This document shows positions 46,057 to 54,856 of a DNA stretch of 64,000 nt, one piece after another. The DNA comes from Deltaproteobacteria bacterium (lineage in GTDB: Bacteria; Myxococcota_A; Polyangia; Polyangiales; JADJMO01), in the NCBI GenBank assembly GCA_022843175.1, contig JALHOE010000002.1, forward strand, positions 51,765 through 115,764, written 5' to 3'. Position 1 is the first letter of the stretch. The number at the start of each line of letters is the position of its first letter. The notes below the pieces were generated by a model. That model saw only the letters and a program-made list of their open reading frames with translations, was not told the DNA's origin and made no database searches. Position numbers and translations under genes: made by a program.

Positions 46057-46477
46057 GCCTCAACCCGCAGCCCGAAGCGATCGTGGAGGGACGGTCTCGT
46101 TCCGCGACCGGCGACGCGACTATCCGTTGGACGCGCCACACCGCCGTCTCCGCACGGTGGGATCCCTCTCGGAGGCGCTGCCTTCGCGCCTCGATCATCC
46201 GCGCATCGGCCGCCAGCACGGGCGAGCGAGGCTCATCGAGCAACGCTCGTGAGCGCGTGGATCGGCCGGTCGTTGCCGGCGTACTACCCACATGGCACGT
46301 CGGTTTCGACACCAGAGCAGGGGCCGCGTGCCGCCGACTAGCGCCCTGCGATGGATCGACCGCGTGCGCGAGATCGTTGCCGCGGCGACAAAGCTCTTGT
46401 CGGCGCCGACAGGCATGGCACGAACCCGCGATCTTCCGTCCGCACATGCGCCCTTCCGCGATGGCCCGGCTACCCCC

Positions 46478-46822
46478 ATGTTCCAGGGGTTCGACGACAC
46501 GCTCGGGCCTGAGGATTATCGCGAAGAGGATCCGCTTGCCGAACGAGTCGCGGCGCGATTCGTCGCGGCGCGCGAGGTGATTCCATTCCACATCACCGGC
46601 CCGGTGCTCGCCATGTCGGACGTGCGCGAGGCGCTTCGAAGGCACGGGGTCGACGTCGATGGCGTGCGCTTCGAGCCGGGATCGTGGCCCGGCCAGGCCG
46701 ACATGGTCGGTTTCCGCGGCGACACTCCTGTGATGCACGGCGCCGTCACGCTCGATCTGCGGGTCGACGGCGAGCACGCGAGGATCCACGCCGAGATCAG
46801 GATCATGCCCGAGGACGCGTGA
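46478..46822 (+). CDS. Hypothetical protein
   Basis: A 114-aa protein from ATG 46478 (MFQGFDDTLGPEDYREEDPL); ATG 46415 would add a poorly composed leader. Mixed alpha/beta with a C-terminal beta hairpin (VMHGAVTLDLRVDG, ARIHAEIRIM). Not recognised. The next gene starts inside its stop codon (GTGA), so the two probably form a coupled pair. Confidence 0.5.
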   Translation: MFQGFDDTLGPEDYREEDPLAERVAARFVAAREVIPFHITGPVLAMSDVREALRRHGVDVDGVRFEPGSWPGQADMVGFRGDTPVMHGAVTLDLRVDGEHARIHAEIRIMPEDA

Positions 46823-47232
46823 CGGACATGGCGCTCGTGACTCTTCTCCGCCTACTCACGGACGATGACTATCGTGGGCGAGCGGAGCACCTGATCCGCC
46901 GACTCGGCGTCACGCGGCCCGACCTGCACCTCGACCCAGAACGCCTGCAGGCAATCACCGCGCCTCGCGAGTTTGCCGACGACGCGTTCCGCATCGCGCG
47001 CACTTGGTACGCAGAGTTGGTCACGACGACGCTCGATGGGCAGCCCACGGTCTTGGTCACCACCAGCCGTTCGTTTCTGGCGTACCTCGTTGCCGCGCTG
47101 GCAGCGCGAGCCGGTCGCCTCCCGGAGGCACGCAGGTGGCTCCACGTCGGGCACGCGGAAGCGCAAGCCGATGGCCTCGGGGCCGAGGAGGTGGCCGTGT
47201 TCATCGCGGCGATCCACCACGCGCGTGGGTGA
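46819..47232 (+). CDS. Hypothetical protein
   Basis: A 137-aa helical protein from GTG 46819 (ATG 46828 is an alternative), overlapping the previous stop by 4 bp. The segment AYLVAALAARAGRLPEARRWLHVGHAEA looks like a single tetratricopeptide-type helical hairpin, which may mediate protein contact. Not recognised. Confidence 0.5.
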   Translation: MTDMALVTLLRLLTDDDYRGRAEHLIRRLGVTRPDLHLDPERLQAITAPREFADDAFRIARTWYAELVTTTLDGQPTVLVTTSRSFLAYLVAALAARAGRLPEARRWLHVGHAEAQADGLGAEEVAVFIAAIHHARG

Positions 47233-47543
47233 TCGCGCGAGTTCGGCTCGTCGAGGCAGAAGAAGTCCGACCTACAATTTGCGAGATCGACCCAGCCTTG
47301 GTCCGAAGTGGATCAGCCGGGGGGGGGTATGGCCATGACGAGCGTTGACGGCGCGATCTCCACACGCAGCATGAGGTCTCGCCGTATGCCCAGTCGCGGC
47401 GGCCGACTATGTTTATCGCCCGGATTTCAGACTCTCGGGCGGGCGCACGACGACGGCACGGGGCGACCCCGCTCGCGACGGGTGATCGATGCCGCTCGGC
47501 CGTCCGACGATTCAGCCGCAGCGGCCCGCGTACGTCGCGTCGT
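47233..47543. other. Convergent intergenic region with G9 tract
   Basis: About 310 bp between converging genes. It contains a run of nine G (47319-47327) followed by a short reading without good coding character. No RNA gene or clear terminator was seen. Confidence 0.4.
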
Positions 47544-48005
47544 TCACTTGCCGCGTCGATCGGTGACCTCGGTGACGAACGAAGTCCACGGGCACCAGCG
47601 CTTCACATCGTTGATCCAATGCTTCTTGTCGCCCTCGATGTCCGACGGCCGGCCGTCGCAGACCTCCGTCGTGAAGTGCGGCCAGTCCATTTCTGCGGGG
47701 TTGATGTGGAACGTCCACTGCGGGTCGCAGTCGGCTCCGTCGACGATCTGCTTGAACATGATCGTCGCAGACTTCTTCGCGTCCCGCAGCGCGATGGCCT
47801 TCTCGATGAAGGCCGAGTTCACTGACCAGAACCGAAAGGTCTGGTCGTTCACCTTGATCTCGATCTCTGCTCCCCCCGTTCGGTTCGCGCACGTCGAGGA
47901 GATACCGGCGGCTCTCACACCACCCCGACCCTGAGGCGCCGCTGGGCAGCCGAGCAACGTGATGACGGCGGCGGCAAGGACGACGGCACGGGTGCAGCGG
48001 CGCAT
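47544..48005 (-). CDS. Putative lipoprotein
   Basis: A 153-aa protein with a basic N-terminus (MRRCTRAVV), a hydrophobic stretch and lipobox ITLLGC (residues 15-20; Cys20), so export and lipid anchoring are likely. The mature part has four more Cys and beta-type strands around EIEIKVNDQTFRFWS. Not recognised. It lies about 90 bp from the TPR/XRE-like gene on the same strand. Confidence 0.65.
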   Translation of the reverse strand: MRRCTRAVVLAAAVITLLGCPAAPQGRGGVRAAGISSTCANRTGGAEIEIKVNDQTFRFWSVNSAFIEKAIALRDAKKSATIMFKQIVDGADCDPQWTFHINPAEMDWPHFTTEVCDGRPSDIEGDKKHWINDVKRWCPWTSFVTEVTDRRGK

Positions 48006-48091
48006 TGAGCCGATGTTCGCACGGCGGAGCGGAATCCGAGCAGAGGCTTAGCGGGCAGCGTTCCTGTGTCGCGCCCGGCGTGCGGCGGCTG

Positions 48092-49864
48092 TCATCGTCT
48101 CGGCGTACTCACGCGAGGTGGCCTCAAGCCCGCGTACATACTTGCAGCCTGTGCGTGCCGCCGTGAGCCCGCACGGTCACCGAGCGCGTCCAGCACTTCC
48201 GCCATGCCCTGGTGCCCGCGCACGTCGCGATCGTCGAGGACGAGCACCTTCTCGAAGCACACGCGCGCCTCCTCGTACTGCTTCGCGAGCAGAAAGAGTT
48301 GGCCGCGGAAGTCGAGAGTCACGATCGTGATGCCACTGCGGCGCTCGATGGTGGCGATCTCCTGCAACGCCTCCTCACGCCGGTCTGCGCCGAGCAGGGC
48401 TGAAACCAGTAACTCGCGGGCTTCGTCATAGTCCTCGTCGACCGCGACAGCCGCACGCAGGTGCACGATCGCCTCGTGGACACGCTTCGCTTCCGATGTG
48501 AGGAACAGGCCCAAGTGGTACCGCGCATAGGCACACGCGGGATCGCGCTCCACCGCCGCGAATAGGAGGCGCTGCTTCTGCTCAGGGGAATGTCGCTCCC
48601 ACGGAGCTATCGCGCGATCGACGAGGCACTTGGCCTCGAAGGTGTCTCCGAAGTGATGACCCGCGGGTGCTGGCCGGCCGTCCGCGACAGCCTCGAAGAG
48701 GTCCCGCATGTCCTCCGTCCAACGCACAAGCTCGGCGCCCGCCGTCCGCTCCCAACCTGGGCACGTGGTGATCGACGCTCGTGTCGTCGCAGCGAGCTGC
48801 TCCATGTCGTCCGCGAGCCACCGTGCTTGAGCGTCGGGACGATCCGGAAGCGTGAGGAACTCCTGCATCCGTCGCCGTTCACGTTCGAGGAGTCCGGCAC
48901 CAAGCCAATGCGCGATGGCCATCGACATGCGGTGGTGAACCTCGCGCCAGCGGGGCCAATCGGTGCCCACCGCGACCACCACGGCCAGCTCGCGCGCGTC
49001 GTAGCGCCGAAGATCGGACATCAGGAAGCGGAGCGTGCCGGCGTGGAAGTTAACGCGATCGTCCGTGAGCAACCGGGCCGCGGCCACGTGGCTCTTCGCG
49101 AGCAGGCTCGCGACGCGCAACTCGAACAGAACCTCCGCCTCACTGGACGCACCATCAATGCCCAGTGCAGCGAGAGCCTTCGCCAATCGCATGAGCGTGC
49201 GCTCGCTGGGTACCTCCACCCCGTCCCGGCATGCGCGTAGCGCGTTGGACGAGATGCGCGCGGCCTTGGCGAGTGACGCGTCAGATGCCTTTCGCGCAGC
49301 CCGTGCGCGAAGATCGCGCAGAGCGCCGGAGACACCTGGGCCATCCCACCGAAGCGCGTGGCGCAGAACCGGGAGTGTTCGGGCGTGCGCGATGTTGAGC
49401 GCCGCCACCCGAAGCAGAAGATCCTGGACCACGAGCGCGCCGATCATCACGTCGATTCCGTGACGCTCCTCGGCCTCGGCGGCGTTGCGGATCGCTGCGA
49501 AGCGATCCCACAGAGCCAGCGCGCCTTCGATAGCCGCCAAGAATAGATGTTCGTGTGCGGCGACCTCTTGGTCCGTTAGGCCGCGCGACTTCAGGTACGG
49601 CCCGAGGGCGAAGCGAACCAGGTCAACGAGCAGCGCCGTGATCTTGTCGGCAGAAACCAGAGCGTTTCCACTCGCGATGCGCTTCGCTGTCCGCTCGGAG
49701 AAGCCGGCCGTGCCGCCGCGGACCTCGGACAGGCGCAGCGCGCTCGCCACCCACGCCAGCGCCTCCATCCCCGTGGGGAGGCGCCCGCGTGCGACATGCG
49801 CGGGTGGCGTGCGTATGGGCACCGCGTTCCGGAACGCCTGACGCCCGCCACCCGCTTCCTTCAT
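48092..49864 (-). CDS. Large TPR protein with HTH-like segments
   Basis: A 590-aa cytoplasmic protein. Two N-terminal segments look like XRE-type helix-turn-helices: FSERTAKRIASGNALVSADK (about 55-74) and LAKAARISSNALRACRDG plus PSERTLMRLAKAL (about 198-235). The C-terminal 160 residues form tetratricopeptide repeats (for example YARYHLGLFLTSEAKRVHEA and ALLGADRREEALQEIAT). The build resembles TPR-containing regulators that sense a ligand or peptide. Its ATG overlaps the stop of a 55-aa gene, so both come from one mRNA. Confidence 0.6.
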   Translation of the reverse strand: MKEAGGGRQAFRNAVPIRTPPAHVARGRLPTGMEALAWVASALRLSEVRGGTAGFSERTAKRIASGNALVSADKITALLVDLVRFALGPYLKSRGLTDQEVAAHEHLFLAAIEGALALWDRFAAIRNAAEAEERHGIDVMIGALVVQDLLLRVAALNIAHARTLPVLRHALRWDGPGVSGALRDLRARAARKASDASLAKAARISSNALRACRDGVEVPSERTLMRLAKALAALGIDGASSEAEVLFELRVASLLAKSHVAAARLLTDDRVNFHAGTLRFLMSDLRRYDARELAVVVAVGTDWPRWREVHHRMSMAIAHWLGAGLLERERRRMQEFLTLPDRPDAQARWLADDMEQLAATTRASITTCPGWERTAGAELVRWTEDMRDLFEAVADGRPAPAGHHFGDTFEAKCLVDRAIAPWERHSPEQKQRLLFAAVERDPACAYARYHLGLFLTSEAKRVHEAIVHLRAAVAVDEDYDEARELLVSALLGADRREEALQEIATIERRSGITIVTLDFRGQLFLLAKQYEEARVCFEKVLVLDDRDVRGHQGMAEVLDALGDRAGSRRHAQAASMYAGLRPPRVSTPRR

Positions 49865-50028
49865 CGGCCCTTGCCCTTCTCGCCCGACGGCTGCGAAGGC
49901 GTCGGAGCCGGCGGCGGGTTCGGGTGTCCCTGCTCAATCCGGTTCGCGCGATCCGCGGAGTACGCCGGGTTGTTCGGGTTCTTGACGATCGCGCGCTGGT
50001 CGTTCGGGGAGTGCTGCTTATTGCTCAT
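49861..50028 (-). CDS. 55-aa SPNDQR-type small protein
   Basis: A short gene from ATG 50028 to TGA 49861-49863. The product begins MSNKQHSPNDQRAIVKNPNN and ends in a Pro/Lys-rich tail. I recall very similar small proteins (SPNDQRS...KNPNNPAY) scattered through many proteobacterial genomes, of unknown function. A strong ribosome site (AAGGAG) lies 6 nt upstream. The TGA overlaps the next ATG by 4 bp, so it is coupled to the TPR protein and may be its partner or leader. Confidence 0.75.
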   Translation of the reverse strand: MSNKQHSPNDQRAIVKNPNNPAYSADRANRIEQGHPNPPPAPTPSQPSGEKGKGR

Positions 50029-50034
50029 CGTGGT

Positions 50035-50040
50035 CTCCTT
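50035..50040 (-). promoter_or_regulatory. Strong ribosome-binding site of 55-aa gene
   Basis: AAGGAG on the minus strand, 6 nt before ATG 50028, supports the short gene being translated. Confidence 0.7.
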
Positions 50041-50199
50041 CGTCCCTCCATTGGGACAGGACCGACGTAAGGCGTCTCGCGAGCGAGGGGAGGCGCAACT
50101 CGGGGGCCACGGGGGCCAGGACGGCCGCCACGCAGCTCAACCGCGCCCCGCCGATGCGCCACCGCGATCCGGCAGATGGCCGCGGACGCGCCCAGCCGG

Positions 50200-50949
50200 C
50201 TACCGGGCATCCATCACGAAATCGAGAGCAGTCCGCCCTGCGAGCTGGAAGATGGCACGATCGAGCTGGGCGAGGGGAACCCCGAGTTCGACGCACGCAT
50301 CGCGAAGCGTGCCCTCGACGCTGAGGTACACGGCGCGTTTCGACTGCACGACGCCAACCGGGAGGTTGAACCCGAAGTATCGACGCAGCGCACCGACCAC
50401 CCGCGTGTCGAGCGCGATCACGTCGTGTGACAAGCCGACGTTGATCATGAAGTCGGATGCGCTCTTCATGTTGAACGCCCGGCATCGCAGCCGAAGTTCG
50501 CCGCGCACCAAGTCGGGTGCCCCCTCCGTCGACAGCGCATCGAGAAGCGTGAGACGGTCGCCGGCGAAGATCGTCGCTGTGTCGAGCAGACCAGCGAGGG
50601 TCGTCGCGGCCTTCGTGGGGAACCGAGTCGCCTTGGACTCGGCGAGCACCTTCGCGAGACGGCTCGTCGCCGATCGGTGTCGCCGCAATGCAGCCGGCCG
50701 GATAGCGTCGCCGAACGACGCCCTGCGCGCGGGGTCTCGCACGATCGCCTCCATGCCTCGGGACGAACCCATCACGCACACCTGCGAAACGATCGCGAAC
50801 CAGAGGTCGTCGGCGCTCATGGCCTCGTAAGCCCCGAGCGACGGCAGACGGATCCGTCCGTCTGCCGCGCGAAGAAGGTGTGCCAGCGCACGCCGGTCGG
50901 AGTCGGAGAGGGTCGTGACGATCGGCTTCGACGAAAGGTCGGTCTGCAT
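50200..50949 (-). CDS. HhH-GPD-like DNA glycosylase candidate
   Basis: A 249-aa protein. The stretch FNMKSASDFMINVGLSHDVI followed by ALDTRVVGALRRYFG (residues 155-195) strongly resembles the helix-hairpin-helix and catalytic region of OGG2/AGOG-type 8-oxoguanine glycosylases (Lys at KSASDF, Asp at ALDTRV). N-terminal helices (LWFAIVSQVCVMG, about 49-61) fit the same fold. It would excise damaged bases in DNA; a non-repair role is possible because the usual GIGxKTA loop is altered. It is monocistronic in appearance. Confidence 0.55.
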   Translation of the reverse strand: MQTDLSSKPIVTTLSDSDRRALAHLLRAADGRIRLPSLGAYEAMSADDLWFAIVSQVCVMGSSRGMEAIVRDPARRASFGDAIRPAALRRHRSATSRLAKVLAESKATRFPTKAATTLAGLLDTATIFAGDRLTLLDALSTEGAPDLVRGELRLRCRAFNMKSASDFMINVGLSHDVIALDTRVVGALRRYFGFNLPVGVVQSKRAVYLSVEGTLRDACVELGVPLAQLDRAIFQLAGRTALDFVMDAR

Positions 50950-50976
50950 TGTTGGCTCGACTGACTCGCGCCGATC

Positions 50977-51480
50977 CTACCTTCCTCGGGGATCCGGTTC
51001 CCTCACCTCGATCTCGGGCTCCTCGTGCAGCTCGTCATCAGGCACGAAGACGATGCGCATGCCCCAGCCGCCGAAGGTGCTGAGCATCCTCGCGAACTCC
51101 ATAGGGGTGAAGTCGCGATCGTCGATGGTGATGAAGGGTTCGTCGTCCTCGCCGCTCGTACCCATGACGATGCAGCGCAGGACGTCCCCGCGGGGAACCC
51201 ACTGGTTGCCCTTGGCGAAGAACTCGACCTGCGGTCTGCCGGGCGGCACCTCGACGGCCACGTGCTCGTACTCGGCCATCACCGCGTCGCGGCCATCGAT
51301 GTGCTCGTTCCAGACGTCAATGATCTCCTGATCGGTCATCGCCGCGAGCTTCTCGGCGCCGAGTTGGAACCGCGTGGTGGCGATTGTGTCGTCGGCGTAG
51401 GCGATGAGCGCGTACTCGCCCTCACGGGTGATCTTGATCTCATCGGGCGAGGCCCGGTGCGGGCGGCGCGGCATCGGCAT
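50977..51480 (-). CDS. Hypothetical protein
   Basis: A 167-aa acidic protein (MPMPRRPHRASPDEIKITRE). It has the run EYALIAYADDTIATTRFQLG and a C-terminal EEPEIEVREP stretch. I have seen related REGEYAIIxxAD proteins as hypothetical genes in proteobacterial accessory DNA, but know no function. No catalytic residues recognised. It lies 27 bp from the glycosylase candidate. Confidence 0.55.
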   Translation of the reverse strand: MPMPRRPHRASPDEIKITREGEYALIAYADDTIATTRFQLGAEKLAAMTDQEIIDVWNEHIDGRDAVMAEYEHVAVEVPPGRPQVEFFAKGNQWVPRGDVLRCIVMGTSGEDDEPFITIDDRDFTPMEFARMLSTFGGWGMRIVFVPDDELHEEPEIEVREPDPRGR

Positions 51481-51570
51481 GGAACCGGTCTACCACGACG
51501 CGCGAGCAGGGAGGCGCCCGAGCTTTCGGACTGGTCGTCGCACAACCGCTCATCGAAACGGTGTGGTGCG

Positions 51571-52527
51571 CTACGTCGCGCGTGACGTTGGCTCAAGAAC
51601 TACCAGGGACGGCTCGTCGCTCTTACTCCCAAGAGCACGCCAGCTCGCGTAGTCGATGCCGCGTTGCACGCAGTACCGCAGCTCCGTCTCGGTGGAGACA
51701 ACACGGTCCACCGTCTCGCGGACCCCCGACGCAACCTCCGTAAGGCTGCCTCGTTGGTCAGCCGTCAGCCTCACCAGGGCCGGAGCTGCAGCACCGAACT
51801 CGACCAGCGGTCTGACGAACGTCTCGTGGTCGCGCGCCAACGCCTGCGCAAGCCGCTGAACCGCCTCGTGTCCTGAATCGGCGTCATCGAGGACTGTCTC
51901 GACGTGGACGCGCGCGATCCCGGTGAGGGCACGCATCGCGAAGTACCCGCCGAACGCCGGGGCGTGTGCGTAGGCCCGCCCCGTCTCGGACGCTGCGGCG
52001 ATGAGCGCAGCAAAGTGGTGCTCGGCCTCGACGAGGCCCGCGCGTGAGTGGGCTAGCTCCTCCATCCGACCAGTCCGTTCCGCCCAGTGCGCGCTGTCGA
52101 GGGCCGCAGTTGCCTTCGCGAGCGCAGACGCATCCTGCCGGCGATCGAGCCAGCGAATGTCGTCACGCGTCGCCGCGATCTCTCCGGCGACTGCGGACAG
52201 CTTTGCATCGAGGGCTCGCAGTCGCGCAGCTACGTAGGCGAAGCCGGCGACGGTCACCCCGAGGTTCAGCACTTGGACTCCCAGAATCGCACCGGTCGCG
52301 ATGCGGGCTGCAGACATTTGTTGTGCGACTGTCGCGGGGAGCGGTGCGCCGACCGCTTGGCGCTCGACCAAACTGGGCGATTCACGGAGCCAGGCCACGA
52401 CCCCTCCCTTGTCCGCTCCGGTGGCCCACTGGATGACGCCGCCGCGACGCAACATAGAGCCATCGCCGAGCCCAGCGATGATGCGCTGCGGGAGATCGAA
52501 CAGGACGGAGACGGTGCTCGCCGTCAC
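51571..52527 (-). CDS. Membrane-anchored coiled-coil protein paired with YaaW-like gene
   Basis: A 318-aa protein from GTG 52527, which overlaps the YaaW-like gene's stop (GTGA). Residues 75-95 form one transmembrane helix (ATGAILGVQVLNLGVTVAGF), followed by coiled-coil segments (LRALDAKLSAVAGEI) and a helical C-terminal domain. No enzymatic motif. The coupling suggests a complex with the neighbouring protein at the membrane. Confidence 0.65.
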   Translation of the reverse strand: MTASTVSVLFDLPQRIIAGLGDGSMLRRGGVIQWATGADKGGVVAWLRESPSLVERQAVGAPLPATVAQQMSAARIATGAILGVQVLNLGVTVAGFAYVAARLRALDAKLSAVAGEIAATRDDIRWLDRRQDASALAKATAALDSAHWAERTGRMEELAHSRAGLVEAEHHFAALIAAASETGRAYAHAPAFGGYFAMRALTGIARVHVETVLDDADSGHEAVQRLAQALARDHETFVRPLVEFGAAAPALVRLTADQRGSLTEVASGVRETVDRVVSTETELRYCVQRGIDYASWRALGSKSDEPSLVVLEPTSRAT

Positions 52528-53255
52528 GAGTTGCCGATCGCCTCGAACTGCTTCTTTTGCCGGAGAAAGGCGATGTGGCAGACCACGGGAATCGTCACAC
52601 GGTAGGCCGGACCAGCGAGATCGATCGCCGTCCATAGTCCGCTGACGACCCAGCCGACGGGGCCTGCGGCAATCGCGATGGCGCGTGTGAGCGCCGCGTT
52701 CGCGGCGAACGACAGACCTTGCCCGAGGATCGCCTTGGCGATGGCGTTCGCCACGATCACTGCGACACGGTAGGCCATGAAGCCCGTCATCTGGACGCCG
52801 AGCTGCGCCATGGCGACGCCGGCAGGCACCCCCGAGCTGAAGCTCACGTTCTTCGCGCCAGCGCGTCGGAACTCCTCTTCCAGATCCCGGCGTTCCTCGG
52901 GCGTCATCCGGTCCACGCTGTCCGAGAAGATCTTCATGAGCACCTTGCGTTCGACCTCCTCGACGGCGTCGTGCTCCCCGTACTCGGCGTCGATTTTGTC
53001 GGCGACGTCTCGGGCGATCTCCGCGTACTCGACGCCGTCGCCGCGGAAGACGTTCACGAGTGAATTGCCGCCGAAGTCGCGGATCTCGCGGACGATGACG
53101 CTGACGTAGCTCTGATGGTCGCCCTGCGCACGCTTGTACTGCTCGTCAACGTCGAGGAGATTCGTGCTCGCCTTGAGGATGTACTGAACGATCGGATCCA
53201 GCTCACCGTTGTCGCACGAGCGGAACAGCGGGGTCAGGTTCGCGTCGTAGCTCAT
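52524..53255 (-). CDS. YaaW/UPF0174-family protein
   Basis: A 243-aa protein from ATG 53255 (MSYDANLTPLFRSCDNGELD). The N-terminal DLxPLFRSC...LDPIVQYIL pattern and the C-terminal Gly/Ala-rich hydrophobic part (about 150-230) match the DUF3944-plus-UPF0174 arrangement of E. coli YaaW. The function of the family is unknown. Hydrophobic stretches suggest membrane association. A low-quality longer reading upstream was not used. Overlap with the next gene indicates a two-gene unit. Confidence 0.7.
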   Translation of the reverse strand: MSYDANLTPLFRSCDNGELDPIVQYILKASTNLLDVDEQYKRAQGDHQSYVSVIVREIRDFGGNSLVNVFRGDGVEYAEIARDVADKIDAEYGEHDAVEEVERKVLMKIFSDSVDRMTPEERRDLEEEFRRAGAKNVSFSSGVPAGVAMAQLGVQMTGFMAYRVAVIVANAIAKAILGQGLSFAANAALTRAIAIAAGPVGWVVSGLWTAIDLAGPAYRVTIPVVCHIAFLRQKKQFEAIGNS

Positions 53256-53506
53256 CGCCGGGATCGTACCCCCGCGCGCGTCAGCGTCCACGCCCCTGGC
53301 CGGCACTCGTCGCGCGATGCGACAAAGGGCGTCGCACATCGCGGCACTGCGCGTGCACTCTCCGTGGGATCGGGCTCCATGGCGCGGCGGTCCACCTTTT
53401 CTCGGGGTTGTCTTCCTTTCTCTGGACGGCGGAGGGCGCTGCTCGTCCCTCGTCGCGCTCGCGGAAGTGCTCACTGCCGTGGCGGCACATGTAGCCTCTC
53501 CGAGCG

Positions 53507-54496
53507 ATGCAGGTGTTCTTCTTTCCGCATCCAGCCGAACGTGGGCCGCATACGCCGGGGCGCTATCCTTTCGCCGTGCGAGCCGCGGCGCTCCGCCGCG
53601 TGAGCGCGCGCTTCGCGCGTGAAGTCGCCAGCGATCGGATCGTCCACGTGGATGGTCTCGGACCGGACCGAACCGCATCGAACGTCGATCCCAACGTGCT
53701 CTCGGAGCGCATCCCGTGGTTCCTAACCTTCTGCAAGGTCGGAGGAGAAGATTCTCAGCGCGTGTTCGACGTGAAGGAACAGCGACAGCTTCCGCGAGAG
53801 TTGCCCGGCGAGGTCGCGCTTGGCGACCTGATCCTATTCGGTTGGTCGAGCGGCCGACAGATCGCGATCGACACCGTGCTCTGCGTCGGTGGCAACGCGG
53901 TCGTGCCTGTCGAGTCGGGCGCTGGCCGACGCCAGCGCTTTGCGTTGCGCGAAAGATTCGCAGAGTTTCGTACGGAGGTCGCGAGGGTAGTGCCCTCGTT
54001 CGCAAGCGTTCGCTGGCCCGACTTCGTTCGAACGGATGATTTCAGGCTCAACTTGGTCGACTCCCTGGGCGCGGAGGACGCGTTCGCGGCGCTCGGATAC
54101 GAACGACGGACGAACCATCAGCGGAGCACCCTTGCGGTGCATCGGATGACCATTGGTCGGTGGGGCAATCCGCCGGAAGCAATCGAGGGAGAGGCGTTGC
54201 TCGCCGCCTTCATGCGTGGTGAGGGGTTTAACTGTCTTCCGCGTCTGAACGTCGACGCCGCACTTTGCAAGGGCGTCGACCGAACCCATCCCGGCTTGTT
54301 CCACATGCGCCTCGGGGCTGCCCCGAATCTTCCGACGAGGGCCGTGTCGCGTCTCACGTCGACCCTTGCAGAGGATGTCCTTGGCGGGATCTTCACCGAA
54401 GCAAACGAACTCGTGTTCGGCCGGCTCGAATGGACGCGCCGCTCGCGCTACCTGTCTGACGCGGCCGTTGCGATCGACGAGGTGCACCGAGAGTGA
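53507..54496 (+). CDS. Hypothetical protein
   Basis: A 329-aa protein (MQVFFFPHPAERGPHTPGRY) with mixed composition, including TVLCVGGNAVVPVESG and FGRLEWTRRSRYLSD. No signal peptide, membrane helix or catalytic motif was recognised. It stands alone, converging with the resolvase unit with a 39-bp gap. Confidence 0.6.
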   Translation: MQVFFFPHPAERGPHTPGRYPFAVRAAALRRVSARFAREVASDRIVHVDGLGPDRTASNVDPNVLSERIPWFLTFCKVGGEDSQRVFDVKEQRQLPRELPGEVALGDLILFGWSSGRQIAIDTVLCVGGNAVVPVESGAGRRQRFALRERFAEFRTEVARVVPSFASVRWPDFVRTDDFRLNLVDSLGAEDAFAALGYERRTNHQRSTLAVHRMTIGRWGNPPEAIEGEALLAAFMRGEGFNCLPRLNVDAALCKGVDRTHPGLFHMRLGAAPNLPTRAVSRLTSTLAEDVLGGIFTEANELVFGRLEWTRRSRYLSDAAVAIDEVHRE

Positions 54497-54535
54497 CGGC
54501 GCTCCGCGCGGCAGGTGCATGGCCGCGGCATCTGG

Positions 54536-54856
54536 TCACCAGGGCGGCCGCGGTCGATCGAGCAGCGAGCATCGGAGATGGTCCGCGACGAACGCGACGA
54601 CGGGTGCACGGAGAATCTCGAACACGTCATCCAGCTCCGCGTCGTCGCCGAAGCGGTCGCGAGCAACCCCGATTGCGCTCGCGATCTGCACTTCGTGCCG
54701 TCCGATGAACGAGGCCGCCACCTCAACCGACCTCGTGTATGGCAACTCGCGCATCCGATCACGCGGGAGCCGCTCGTCGATCCAGATTCCGAGCATCGAG
54801 GGGGCTCGCACGAGCGTGTCGAGCGACGGGCCACGCCGCTTGCGCCTGCGCGTCAC
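54536..54856 (-). CDS. Small protein coupled to resolvase
   Basis: A 106-aa protein from GTG 54856, overlapping the resolvase stop (GTGA). A basic N-terminus (VTRRRKRRGPS) is followed by well-composed helical sequence (SVEVAASFIGRHEVQIASAI, FEILRAPVVAFV). Possibly a resolvase accessory or regulatory factor; not recognised. Confidence 0.5.
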   Translation of the reverse strand: MTRRRKRRGPSLDTLVRAPSMLGIWIDERLPRDRMRELPYTRSVEVAASFIGRHEVQIASAIGVARDRFGDDAELDDVFEILRAPVVAFVADHLRCSLLDRPRPPW

